64,000 nt of DNA, from assembly GCA_013399855.1 (NCBI GenBank), contig VXAY01001953.1, positions 187,936 to 251,935 on the forward strand. Reading direction: 5' to 3'. The notes under the pieces are model-generated. The model was given only the letters and a program-made list of their open reading frames with translations, made no database searches and was not told the DNA's origin. The position numbers and the translations under genes were made by a program. This DNA comes from Oxyruncus cristatus. Its lineage: Eukaryota > Chordata > Aves > Passeriformes > Cotingidae. Numbering within the stretch: the stretch's first letter is position 1; every line of letters begins with the position of its first letter. This document shows positions 26,030 to 37,850 of this stretch, piece after piece.

Positions 26030-26350
26030 CTTGTGGCAACCTGACAGAACCCTGCTCATGGCTCTTATACCCCAATATAACAGAAAGATATATGGAAGAT
26101 AAAGATTTTGCCCTCCCCAACGAATTTATTTCATGCTTAACACAGAAAACAAATCTTTATTTATCAGACAAGGTATATGGAATATAGAGATTTTTCTCTC
26201 CTCAACAAACTTATTTCAAGTGGTAACCCAACAAAATCCTGCTCACTGTTCTTAAACCCCAATATAACAGACAAGGTATATGGAAGATAGAAATTTTGCC
26301 CTCCCCAACAGACTTATTTCATGCTTAACACAGAAAACAAATATTTATGT
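26030..26350. repeat. local imperfect tandem duplication, offset about 187-188 bp
   Basis: The segment from about 26,030 to 26,160 recurs at about 26,217-26,350 with an offset of 187-188 bases. Shared words are CCTGCTCA, CCCCAATATAACAGA, TATATGGAAGATA, TTTTGCCCTCCCCAAC, TTATTTCATGCTTAACACAG and AAAACAAAT. Between them (26,164-26,220) lies a third, partial and more diverged copy of the middle portion, offset by about 83 bases. The first and last copies are more alike than either is to the middle one. No known transposon or coding sequence is recognised in the unit. Confidence 0.88.
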
Positions 26351-28739
26351 ATAAAGGGAAAACACATAACTCACCCTTCATAAATTAAAAGTGTGGGTTT
26401 GTCTCTGCATCACGTTTGCATCATATGTTTGGATCCGCATATAGCAAAGAGATGTTACAAGCCAAAAAGAAGATGAATAACGAGTGAAAAAATAAAATTG
26501 AAAAAATAGAGCACAAATACTGATTCATGAAAGAAAGTAATAGAATTGTTGTGGAATTTTGAATATTCAAGATAGACAAACCCTCAGGCAGAGCTGACTT
26601 GCATAATCGAGCCTTACCAGATTTGGCAGAAACAGAAATCAAGTGTGACAGTCCTACACATAAGAGTTTTACCAGGCTAAATTGTTCTTCAGCAGTCACT
26701 CTGGTATCCTGATCCAGGCACAAAAAAGTGTTCCTCCAGCGAGCTCGTTTCTCTTATTAGCCAGTGTTTCTGTCTCAGGCATGGAAATTTATGCTACTGA
26801 TTTTGGCAAGTGAGGACCCTCTGTGAGTTTCTTGCCAGACCCCTCAAAAGTATATGATGGCATTATCAGGAGATCAAAGTAAAACCAGATTTATCTTGTC
26901 AGACAGTCATTTAGTGCAATCGAATTTGAAGAATTTCTTTACTTCAGAACTGACAGTTTTTTGTCATGTAGTGAATATTTTTTATTAGGGGAATTGAAAA
27001 CATTTGAGTGCATTTCTTCATTAATCATGTCCATGTGGCCTAAATGATTTTTGAGTTCCTTCGTTCTTTTACTATTGTATTTAACAGCATTTTTTATTTG
27101 GCTACTGTTTCTGAGGTAATTTAGGACCTCAGTGATGATTTTATTCTATTCATTTTTTAAATAAAGTGAGTTATGAGCTCAAAAGTGGATTGTAATTTTA
27201 GATCATATGGCCTGTAGCTTTTTAGAATAAAAGAGTGATAAAGATACGCCAATCAGACACTTGTTCTTCAGTTAGCCGGTCTAAGTAGTCTCACGGTAAT
27301 TGTCAAAGTTCTTGGAAACAATGTGACACTATATCTAAGAAAGGAAAAGCTGTACCATGCATTAATAATAATTACTGAGTAAACTTTCTAAATGCTTGGT
27401 ATGTCACATACTGATAGTAAATACTTCATCTGGTGGGATAGAAACAAACTGCAGCGCAGAGGTTGGGGGACTTCTGAAGCAATAATCCCATCTCTTACTA
27501 AGTGTATTTTCCCCTTTAGCTGTGTAATTTTCACATGCATTCATAAAATACATCCATTGATAGAGTACTTCAGAATATCCTTGGTATACCTATATGTTGG
27601 TTATCACTATAGCATTGAGGGAATCATCCCACTGTCAAGGGCTAAATAGATAAACATATTGGAAAACTCAGTCTGGCTTCACTAACATAAAAGCAGTTTA
27701 TATGACATATGTTTTTGCTACCTAAGTTATGAACAGTTCAAGCCTATTTACTGTATATATTTTATGGCCCTTACTGCCTTATTAACAGTAGTGTTTTGGT
27801 TTTTTTTTTAGATTCTAATGAGCCTTGACATGTTTATTTCGTTCTTATGCCCAAGTTCCAGATACTCTTATATGTACAACAGATGCAATCAAAACTTTCA
27901 GTAAGCCTCTACAAAACTTCTGGTTGTATATACCATTGCAAAATGCCACTGTATAAATAACAAATATCCCAATATGATCAACAACCCTACCTTTCCAACT
28001 TCTGTTTTTCCTCACATTTAACAAACAGCTGGAGCTGTCAAATGCTAATCCTGGCATTTTACTTTCCCCTTTTGGTCCTGGTGGATTTTAAAGCTCAATA
28101 GTGATGTTCTGAACTCTGGCCCCAGGTCACCATCTACTACTACATGCAGAAAGCCCAAAGCATTAAATTCTGGCCAGGACTCTTTGTGCTAAGCCCTTTA
28201 TAAGGTGGAATAAAAGCAGCTGAACAGATTTTGTCCCTACTAGGGAGATCTGACCAGTTGCTTTTCTTTTGTATTACTTGAGTACATGAATGGCATAATG
28301 AAACAACTTTTTGAAAGCAGCAATTTAAAGCTATCTAGAGAAAATATTGTGGTTTTGGGGTTTGTTTTTAGGGTTTTTTTTTGTTATTTTTTTCTTTTAC
28401 AGACAAAACACAAAGTCTGCAGTGTTCTTTGACATTGTGTACCATTTAAGCCATGAGCTAAAAAGAAAACATTCAACACTGACATCTTTAGGAAACATTT
28501 CTTTTTAATGGTAATGATGTAAAACAAAACAAAGTAGAGTATTAAAAATGTTTGAAAACGGTACAGGACCTTATTTTCATTGTTTTCTCTTCAGAGTTTT
28601 TTCCCCCCTTTCCTCTGAAATACACAGTAAGAAACACTTAGGGCTTTGTTTAACTGTCTAAATATAGAAACTTTTTGCCACTTCACATAGTTTAACATAT
28701 GAAACTTTAAGTCACCAGCAGTTAGACAGTAAACCTGAT
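26351..28739. other. unannotated AT-rich stretch
   Basis: No gene or transposon is recognised. A 100-codon minus frame at 26,421-26,723 has no identifiable domain. T-rich tracts occur at 27,800-27,811 and 28,340-28,400. Confidence 0.5.
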
Positions 28740-29370
28740 ACAGAACTTATGGCAGACCCTGGAACTTCCCAAGTGGAATCTGGAGACCAGATAGAATATC
28801 CCGGCGCACAGCCAGTGGAGTCCTGCTTGAAATGTATTTATTTAGATGCCTGTATTGAAGCAGCTGAATTAGGTCTGAGAGTCAAGATTCAGGTTAAGGT
28901 TAAGACCTCTGCCTTTAAAAGTCTGTGTGTAGGTGAATGTAGGTGAGTTAAGCATGGACATCTGGTTTATGCAACTGATAAAGTCTGCAGAGGGAATTTG
29001 CAGAGCAAGTACAGGTTGCATGGCCTTCCACTGCTGCTCCGGAAAGTTACAAGTCTGCCATAAATCTACCTGGTAATTGCCCCTTGTGCAGATATTACTG
29101 TTCAGGCAACTGAATCCAGCTCTGGTTGTCCTTTGACTGTGATGGGAATTAGCCACTTAGCTTGCAGGCAGGCATCTTCACGTAGACATCTAAACTCAGG
29201 CATCATAAACCCGACTGAATCCCAGGCCTTGTGGCAAAAGGTTGATTTGCACCAACCACGGGGTGGTAAAATTTGTATAACTCAGGAGGCAGGAGGCCTA
29301 GCTTATCTGAATAATGTTGTTCCCACAACAGAAACTGGTGTTCAGAGCTCACACAAGGGCTGGTAGTTAC
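28740..29370. other. less AT-rich block of unknown origin
   Basis: By eye this 630-base block is richer in G and C than its flanks and has overlapping open frames on both strands (28,749-28,946 and 29,133-29,366 plus, 28,869-29,156 minus). None gives a recognisable protein. Short words such as GGTTAAGGTTAAG and GTAGACATCTAAACTCAGG look repeat-like. It could be an old uncharacterised transposon or a retrocopy that has decayed. Confidence 0.3.
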
Positions 29371-29507
29371 TATTTCTCCAAGTTTGCAGAGGAATGATTT
29401 CTTGTTCTACTTCACAAAAATACCTACGACAAAGTTTCAGGATCAAACACAACTTTTTCTCCTTTCCCATTGCTATTTCGTGCACAAAAAAAAAAGGATG
29501 AAACAGA

Positions 29508-29595
29508 CTCATAGAATCATAGAATATCCTGAGTTAGAAGGGACCCATGAGGAACATTGACGTCTAACTCCTAGCTCTGCACAGGACAATCTGCA
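29508..29595 (-). mobile_element. CR1 3' fragment
   Basis: CTCATAGAATCATAGAATAT at the left is the reverse complement of the CR1 terminal repeat. It is followed by CCTGAGTTAGAAGGGACCCA and a block ending in GCTCTGCACAGGACAATCTG, the same order as the 7.76 kb copy. Only about 90 bases of the 3' end survive. An A-rich tract lies just left of it (29,486-29,495). Confidence 0.9.
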
Positions 29596-29929
29596 TTCAG
29601 TAAGTTAGCATTGAAAATGCATCTAATGCAAACAATAAAAATTATTTCAAAGAATATAAACCATGAAGCTCAGCTAGATTTAACCTTCTTCATAGATGCC
29701 AACAGCTGAGGAGAAGGGACTTGCTGAAGAAGAGTTTATGTCTGGAGAAGTCTCAAGCAAGTAAGTATAAAGTCTTCGAACAAGGTACATAAAATTCAAC
29801 CAAATCTTTTTTTTAACGTTTACCCACCAAAGCTATCAGAAACTTAAATGATATATTTTTGAAACACTGGTGGCTTCCTTTAATCATGGATACTTACAAC
29901 AACCTTGTCTGGTTCAGTGATGCTTAGAC

Positions 29930-29945
29930 ATATATATATATATAT
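29930..29945. repeat. (TA)n microsatellite
   Basis: This is an uninterrupted alternating TA run of about eight units. Confidence 0.85.
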
Positions 29946-30541
29946 CAGTTAATTTTAAACCAAGTGCTGAATAAATGAGTCTGGCTGAGGACTCTTGGAT
30001 CACTGAATCCCATTACTAGGTATCCATGACATCAAACAATCCTTTTGTACAGCTTCTGTCCACTATTCTTTTGCAGCCAAATGTCATGCAAGTGTCATTT
30101 TTTTCTATCTCTATGAAATGTTTTAGGAGTACAAATTCAGCACAAACTATTTGTTATAATGATGATAATTATGAATGAGCTCTGGCAGGTAACAAAGGAA
30201 CTTCAGCATAGATGTTAGGATTCCCTGGCTGGGAAGTAATATGGTTCTATGCTGAAATTATGGTGATGATATTTTTGGGGAAGTGTTTTACTCTGATTTA
30301 AAAAGCGTTTTTTAACATCTGATGAATCCCCAAATTAATACAAAGTAGACTCCCTATTCATCTGTCATGGTAACACTTTGTTATACCTCTTTCAGTTTGA
30401 ACTTACTCTTTCCAGAAAATGAATAATCAAAGAAATTCAGGTTATTGGAGACAAAATTTTTCCTACCTTTTGTACAAAGGCATTGATGCCTTGTTATCTG
30501 TATTGAGGAATACCACAACAGACATACCCAAGGACTGCTTC

Positions 30542-30562
30542 TTTTTTTTTTTTTTTTTTTTT
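30542..30562. repeat. poly-T tract (21 T)
   Basis: This is the longest T run in the window. It could be a reverse-oriented poly-A tail, but no retrocopy is visible to its right on the opposite strand's 5' side. Confidence 0.85.
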
Positions 30563-32659
30563 CATGACAACATCACCTTTGTGGTTCATGGTTCCCTCAG
30601 ATGAAATTAATCGCAGATATATCTAAGTAGTCAACCTAGGGATCCTTTATGATAATTTACAGAAACAGGCACTAAGGAATCACCAATCTTGCCAAATTTC
30701 TCTTTCAGGGTGAAATGGACTATGCCATAAAAGTGTTGCCTATTTCTCTCAGTTATCTGTAATGGCATATATCTATCTTTGGTCAGATCAGTTTCTTTTC
30801 TTCCAATCAGTGAACAGGTCTTTCCCATTTCTGTCACACCTAGTGAATAAGCTATAGGAAAAATTCTCCTTATATATCTTGTCTGTGTGATTAAATTTAA
30901 TCTGATTTTTTTTCCTTCAGCTCTCAATGTCACCTCATACTTCCTTTATGATATCCCAGTTCATTTTTAAGTTTGTCAGGTAACTGTCCACTAATAAAAG
31001 TTGAAGTTAGGATTCCCCATCAGAAATGCAGGCCAAAGTCCTATCTCACTTCCAGCATAGTCATAGATAGACCTTTGAAAATTAAAAGCTGTATCCAAGT
31101 CGAGTGTCAAAAAAAATTCAACCATCCTCAATTGAAGACTTTATGTCTAAGGAAATATATATCCAGGAAAATGATGCTGACACTAACTCTTTGAAAATTC
31201 TCTTTCAAAATGAGTAACTTTTAAGCAAAATTATTTTTTGCACCTTTTTTTTCCCTACATCCCCTTTGATGTACTATTTCTATTTTCAGAAAAACAAATG
31301 TACTGTGCATCACTGATTACACAATTATCCACCAAAGCCCAAAATAAATTAAAAAAGAAATATTTCACACCCAACAAATAAATCTTATCTTTATGAGAGT
31401 TGCTTTTGTCTTGGCAATGATCTCAGAAAAAAATATTGCATTTATTAAAAATGATATTTCAGTACTCTGAAGGCCAAAAATATTTTAAGATATTTAAACT
31501 TTCATGGAGAAGAAGTCTACTTCCTTCTTGAATGTCCATATTGAAATTAAAGTAAATTAATAAAGTAAATCAACTGGAAAACCCAGTTTTGCCCAATTTC
31601 AGTTGGTATGTAGGAGACAATATTTTTTTAGGTTTTTTTCCCTGTGTATAAAAAGATATAAATCCTAACATTTGGGACCTTATATTTAGCCATTAGTGGA
31701 AAGTACAGTTGTATGCTATATCCTTACCCATCCAGTGGCAACAGACTGAGAAATTAAGTAATGGCAAGTTCAATGCAGTGTTCCTTAGTCAGTAAAACAC
31801 CTAAATTTGTGTTCACTTACCTTTAAAAAAAAGATTATTCGAAAAGTCTTAAATAAGTGTTAATTAACTCTTTGTTAATCAGGAACAGCATGCTCACTAT
31901 TTTGCAAAACTGAACTCCGAATCAAATAGAAAATCTCCTGGTGATATTTTTTTTTTCTCAAATTTCTTTTACAGAGAAAACCCAGGATCAATATTATTAA
32001 GCCTGTGTTTGATTAGACAACACTCAAAAATCATATTAAGAAGTTACATGGTTAAAGTGTAACAAATCTTTTCATTACTTACTGAAAAAAAAGAAGTTCT
32101 GATACCTGTCCTTGTATTATATTTGTGTATTATTTGTGTCCCCTTAATCCGAAAATTATAAAGGGTAATCATAAATGACAATGCAATGTTGGATAAGCTG
32201 ATGCTGTACTTTTAGATTGCTTTTTTTTTTTAATCCTTTAATGTTGAAAGTACTCTATTGAAAAAAATGGGCAAATGTCTCAAAAATAAAAAGTCTGAAT
32301 GTTGCTGCTGTATAAGTCCAACGGCACAGACTATGAACAGCCATTTCAACTGGTCTGTATCACATTCATGAGTTCCTCTGATTTATCCTTCCATTGGCCC
32401 TTCTAGGAAAGCACCTTTTTTTTTCCTTTTGCCCCCTCTCTTCTATATTTCATTTCATGTGTCTATCGAGGCTATGAAAGATAAAGCTATCTGCTTTCTC
32501 CTGTAGTAAAGAACTATATGGAATCAGTTCACCTGTCTGTCACTCCTCATTAAATTCTTACCCTCTTCATTCACATTCTGATCTTTGCAAATGAACATTT
32601 GCTTAATAAATGTTCCCAAGACTAACAGTGCAGAGTGAAAATCCCACACAGCAGTAAAT

Positions 32660-33070
32660 TATTAACTCAGTCACAGGGGGAGTGCCATATATGACTTTTC
32701 AGAATGAGTTATTATGTGGATCATCATGTAATTATGAATTTTTCAAGCCATGATAGAGGAAAATTGAATATTTAATATTTTATGGACATATTCTGCACTG
32801 AGGACATCTTTCAAAATTTTATGATAATTTTTGGAGTGAGCAAAGAGCAGAACAAAAGTTACAAAATAATTACAAAGTGGAATATTTAATCACCATGGAC
32901 ATTGTTGGCGATTGCATAATATAATCAAGGTCATGACCTTTTAATCACGATGTATTCAAACGGAAAAAATATGTGCATTAAATTTAATCTACAAGTATGT
33001 TTTGACTGTTTAAGAAATGAGAATATGAGACTTCATGCTTTACTGTACGATAGGTAGAAGGATGTAAATA
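32660..33070. promoter_or_regulatory. candidate conserved non-coding element
   Basis: The stretch is free of recognisable repeats and stop-rich in all frames. It contains many TAAT-core words (TGTAATTATGAA, ATAATTACAAAG, TTTAATCA), an exact palindromic nuclear-receptor site, and the CCATATATGACTTTTC segment. This texture is typical of developmental enhancers, but conservation cannot be seen from one genome, so the call is inference only. Confidence 0.3.
32927..32940. promoter_or_regulatory. palindromic nuclear-receptor half-site pair (AGGTCA/TGACCT)
   Basis: AAGGTCATGACCTT is a perfect 14-base palindrome. Its core AGGTCATGACCT is an inverted repeat of AGGTCA with no spacer, the arrangement known as the palindromic thyroid-hormone and retinoid receptor element. 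Occupancy cannot be judged from sequence. Confidence 0.5.
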
Positions 33071-33099
33071 TTCATGACTACTCAAATGCTCCTGAACAG

Positions 33100-33640
33100 T
33101 CATGGCTTACCCCTACGTGGGGCATCTAGAAATACAGAAACATGAACGTAAACCTATGCTGCTCGCTTCAGGTATGCTTGCTGAGAGCAGGGAGCATGAG
33201 GGCGAGCAGTGCAGGTGCCTCAGCATAGTCATTCAGTACAGTTTTAAACATCCTGGGGTACTCACAGCCTCCCCATGAGACTGCCAGAGACAACACAAGA
33301 TCTGTGGGAGACCAGAGCCCTTCTGGAGCTGCAGCTGGATGCCAGCCAGGACATCCTAAGGCAGCTAAAGGGTTTTAACAGCTATGTCCAGGCTTTTGAA
33401 TCATTCTCTAGGAAGCTGAAACCAAATAATGTTTAAGTGGCACTAAATTCCCACAGACTAGAGCTGTGAATTGGGAGACTAAGAATCACCAAGGAGAGCA
33501 AAATATTTACTTTGTGTTCTGCTAAACAAGTTTTTGAACAGAAAAAAAATGTCTCTAAGGCTGTGTATCCACAGGAAGAAGAAAAGTTTCTCAAGCACTT
33601 GATAGTAAGCCAAATCAAACATTGGTTTTGACACTTTGAT
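33100..33640. other. less AT-rich block, possible unidentified transposon
   Basis: Composition shifts noticeably, with words such as GAGCAGGGAGCATGAGGGCG, CCTCCCCATGAGACTGCCAG and GAGCTGCAGCTGGATGCCAG in otherwise AT-rich surroundings. No long open frame is present (61 codons at most) and I cannot assign a family. An old LTR or non-LTR fragment is a reasonable guess. A decayed retrocopy is the alternative. Confidence 0.3.
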
Positions 33641-36219
33641 AACTATTCAATTTAGTGCAAATTTATCACAAAGAAACCCAAACAAATAATGTTATTTTCC
33701 TTAACAGAAAGGAAACCTTCCTTTCCTTAACGTTCTCAGAAAACCTACTGAAAACCAAGGCAAGGGAAGTTTGAGAAAGCTTGAGAAATCCACGGAGCAA
33801 AAAGAAGTATTTACAGAAAGTACATATTAGTCTGGAACTCTGATCTCATGCATATATATAAATTTAGTAATTTTATTAAATTTATTTGTTTAAATAATTT
33901 ACTGCATGCCCATTACTGAAAAATATCTTTATGCCTCACATAAAATAATTTACAGTTAAAATATAACTTGTGGCCATGATTCTAAATGCCAGGGCATGAG
34001 CCTGACTTCCTTGGCCCAAAGGGTTAAATGATGGAATATAAAAAGTTTGGACCAGAATGATACTACACTGGCAATGTGGTCAAGTCTTAGTCACAAAAAG
34101 GCATACTAAAAAAAGACACAACAGAGGAGCAGACCAGTAGGCACCACCCAGATGCTGATACAGTCCAAGTCACCCAAAATTGAGAAGAAATATTTTGCTT
34201 CCTTTTACTGAACAATCGCCTTGATTCATGACTGCTTGCTTCAAGATAAAACTGCTTCATGTCCTTGCAAAGTGACTGGATGAAAACAGGTTTTTCAAAG
34301 CGGTGGACTGAAAAGAGCTCCTCAAACAATTTAGAGTAATATATGACTTTATTAACACCTTTTGTGTTGTATATGGACCTGTATATACATTTATATACAC
34401 TGTGATATATAATTTTCAATATGACATACTATTGAGTTTGTACCTGACCTCTGCTGCATTCCTTGATCCGAGGACAGCTCTTAACACCCTTCAAAATGAG
34501 GCCTTGTAAAATTTGAATCAACTTTTGATTTTGGAAATAGAGTTATATGTACATTTCTAGGTGAAAAAGAAAACATTTTACTGGTAAGGTCCAAATAAAT
34601 CCAGACTTTATAAAATGCTAGGAGACCAGTACAGAATGTCAAGTGCATGATTACACTATACAATCACAATTTTTTGTTTGTTTGTTTGCAGGAATATCAT
34701 TGATAAATGATCCTTCTCAAATACTACGATGATGTCAATAATGAAGAAGAATTTCAGTCCAGGTAATTATAGTTTTCTACATGTAATTACACTGGCAGTT
34801 TCAAATATGGGCAATACCTTTTGTTGTTTCCAGTTTCAATTACATGTTTGGGTTACTACATGTCATTAAATAGTTGCTGTCTCCAAAAATGACTGACCAT
34901 CCGAAACAAGTTAATTGTATGGAGGACTTGGGAAAGAACAACACGTAGAAGTGCAATTCCTACCAGTATTTTTAAATAGGATGTGTTTGTTCAATATTTA
35001 CCAAAGAAAATTTCTGATATCTTTGCTCACAAAATAAAGTAACTAGCATTGGGATCATAAAAGCATGTTATCTATCTGCTAGCCAGTGCATGATTTTCAT
35101 GCCTGTTCCAGTAACATTACCTAGGCATTTCTATCTTCATATTGATCTACAAAACAAGTGTCCTGGCACTCATCTCTGCAATTCTCTGCAGAAGTTCAAG
35201 TTTTCTCACTGTCAGTAATCTCTGGCCCTGGAAGTCCTAGCGTGGACATTTGGTAGGACACATTGACACCCTGCCTCATGTATGAATGTCACAGAACCAC
35301 CTCTGCTCCTTCAGGTACACTTCAGGGACTTCTATACGTTACTGAGCGCTTCTAACTATAACAGCAGAACACCAATCACAGACAAAGGCACAGGTAGCTT
35401 TCCTTGCTTGCCTAGGCACCTCTCTTCATGAGAATATAGCAAACAACCATGCTGTATTTTTCAGGATTCCGTGGGTGATAAATATTCTGTGGTCTGTTCA
35501 GGAATGTAGATTCCATGAGATTACTAAGTGTCAAGTGGCTCTTATTGGGATCAAAGACAAAACCTTTACTGGAGACATAAAGCAGCAGCACTAGGTCCCC
35601 AAGCCAGTCTCAGATATCCAAAGAAAATGATCTGCATTAAATTAAAGAGCAATATAGAGTACCATATAAAATACTATAGAAAACTGTTACCCTAACTAAG
35701 TGGGACCTGACTGGGAGTCACTTCTTAACAAAGAAAAATGAATGTCCTGATTTTGCAAACAAACCCAAAAGCATCATTTTCAGTATTAAAACCCACTGCT
35801 CCCAGTCACAGTGAATGGAACAAAGTCCTGACTGGCAAGGGACATTCACAATACCCTCCACTACATTAGTGGTTTTTTTGAATAGTAAACAAAACCCATA
35901 TTTAGCACTTTCACAGCACTTTATATACTCATAGGAGTTCACCAACCATTGCAGGCATATCTAGATGCTTCTTATATGCAAATGAATGCAGATATGAGAT
36001 AGGCATTAGGAGGCGGGATATTAGAATACATTAGCAAATGGACAATAGAAAACAGCTGGTTTGACTGACTGTGGAGGGTGTGAGTAGGGAGTAGTGGATA
36101 GCACAATTCACTGCTCAGAATGATGGAAAGAATTGTGCTGATTGCCATCATGGCTTAGAAACTCATCACTTAATTAACAATATAAATATTTTAAAAATTA
36201 GCATTTCATAAAAGCACAG
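33641..36219. other. unannotated stretch with one weak exon candidate
   Basis: No gene is established. A possible small non-coding or first exon at 34,692-34,762 is listed separately. A 110-codon minus frame at 34,087-34,419 lacks any recognisable domain. Confidence 0.5.
34670..34762 (+). other. weak exon candidate with flanking splice-like signals
   Basis: A T/G-rich tract (TTTTTTGTTTGTTTGTTTG) leads into a CAG at 34,689-34,691. Seventy-one bases later there is CAG followed by GTAATT (34,763 onward), a fair donor. All three frames of the 71-base segment contain stops, so it cannot be an internal coding exon. One frame opens with ATGATG near its middle and stays open to the donor, encoding only 12 codons. 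It could be a first coding exon, a lncRNA exon or chance. Confidence 0.15.
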
Positions 36220-36540
36220 TAAGAGGTTCCATTGTGAGAATGGGAAAGGATTAATTCACAGTTGGCTGGACCGATGGCACCCAGCCTTCATTCTCTTGCC
36301 TTACAACAACACACTCGTCGAGAATTAATACAACACAATTCATGCCCTGTCATGTCTCATTACTTAATTATGAAATGTCTGTAGTACTTTGGACATTACT
36401 GAGCCTGTTTGATTGGCTGTGACTGATGTCATACCCACTTTAATACTAGCCAGTACATGCATGAATAGGCCTGTCCCCCTCCTCACCATTTTCCCTCTTT
36501 CTATTCATGAATTCTATTTCATAACAGTAATAATATACTC
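36220..36540. promoter_or_regulatory. candidate conserved non-coding element
   Basis: The segment is repeat-free and compact. It has an exact TAATTA at 36,365-36,370 in TACTTAATTATGAAATG, an inverted CCAAT word (ATTGG at 36,412) and a GTGACTGATGTCAT word next to it. No open frame spans it. The texture resembles homeodomain-bound enhancers. Conservation is not shown here. Confidence 0.27.
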
Positions 36541-37641
36541 CAGGCAGTGCATTTCCAGGGAATTATTGCATTTCTCAAGTGGGTAAAGTCATTTGGCCTT
36601 TCAGCCTTATGCCTTGCAACACCTTCCTAGGCATGTTATAATTGCCCAGATATACACTATATCTTGTGTATTATAATTCTTACATGCTACTCTTTCTTTT
36701 CATTTGACCAGCCCAAATAGAATCCAATAGGAAAAGAAAAGTTGTCAGGTGCATTTTTTTTCAAAAGTCTCTCAGATATATTTTCAAGGCTTTGAGTGTC
36801 TCATGCACATATAATTTAAATGCATTAATTTACAAATATTAATCATTTAGCATCCTGTATAAAATATAATGGCCACACTCACATGTCCCTTGACAATTCT
36901 AGAGCACTGTCTCCTGTGTCTCTAAGGTGGCAGGAACACAAGATGACACACTTGATTTAATAAGAGCGCAGAGCTGCATGCAGTGATACAATAGAATGCT
37001 GAAATATATTTAGTTGAGATGCTATAGTAAATGTTTATGAAAGCTTAAAAGAAATCATTCCTGTAGAGCAATCTTTGAGTCTAATGATTGAGGAAAGTAC
37101 AAGGCATTCTTCTCAGTTTATGGTAAGTTACTGAAGTCAAAACTTACTTTAAGTGGGAAGAGAAAATAATTTAGGCATCAAAAATATCCTCAGATTTAAA
37201 CAGAAAAAGATACAAAATATTTCTAGTCCCTCCAACATATAAGTTTGACATTCGCATTTATGGGTCAGCAGAGCTGGGCTGAAATCTGAGTCAACTTTAT
37301 CTCCTGAGTTACAAGGTTCACTTCTAAAGTTATGATCCAGTCTGCCATGAATGCTTTTTACTCCTAAAGTAATTTTCTTCCAAATACCTCTGATAACTCA
37401 ATGATCTTTAATGAATCAAGCCTTCTGGCAAAGTCCAAAAGGAAGGTCAATTTAGCAGAAACTAAATTATGGCAGTTTGCTGTGTTAGCACTTTTTATAA
37501 CTGCAATTATAAAATGGGAAACCACATTCTTACCAGAGTCAAATATGCTTCCAGTAGTTCTGTCCTTACTTTTTTCTTTCTGTGGAGGTGGCACCTCCCA
37601 TTGCCTGAACTAGGGCTGCCCTAGACTTAACCATAGTAAAT
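36541..37641. other. unannotated stretch
   Basis: No gene is seen. The part at 37,400-37,560 is stop-poor on both strands (70 and 76 codons), but neither product is recognisable. Confidence 0.5.
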
Positions 37642-37850
37642 GTGAGGGTGGTGAGGGTGATGAGGCAGTGGAACCAGTTGCCCAGAGAAGCTGTGGATGC
37701 CCCATCTCTGGAAGTGTTCAGTGCCAGGTTGGATGGGGCTTTGAGCAAGCTGGTCTAGTGAAAGGCATCCCTGCTGATGGTTGGGGAGTTGGAACTACAT
37801 GATCTTTAAGGCCCCTTCCAACCCAACCCATTCTGTGATTCTTTGATTCT
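37642..37850 (+). mobile_element. CR1 ORF2 C-terminus and 3' end
   Basis: The plus strand encodes LPREAVDAPSLEVFSARLDG and then ALSKLV followed by TAG, the standard C-terminus of avian CR1 ORF2. After the stop comes the short 3' UTR with GGAGTTGGAACTACATGATC, CTTTAAGGCCCCTTCCAACC and the terminal repeat ATTCTGTGATTCTTTGATTCT. The left edge shows a small tandem duplication of GTGAGGGTG. The copy is strongly 5'-truncated. Its closeness to consensus suggests one of the younger insertions here. Confidence 0.95.

Larger units (their letters stand above)
29596..32659. other. unannotated AT-rich stretch
   Basis: No gene is seen. A TA tract lies at 29,930-29,945 and a run of 21 T at 30,542-30,562. 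A 100-codon minus frame at 30,631-30,933 shows no domain. Confidence 0.5.

Noticed and set aside
28893..28906. GGTTAAGGTTAAG, a telomere-like word
   Set aside because: Only two degenerate units (TTAAGG rather than TTAGGG), too short for an interstitial telomeric repeat.
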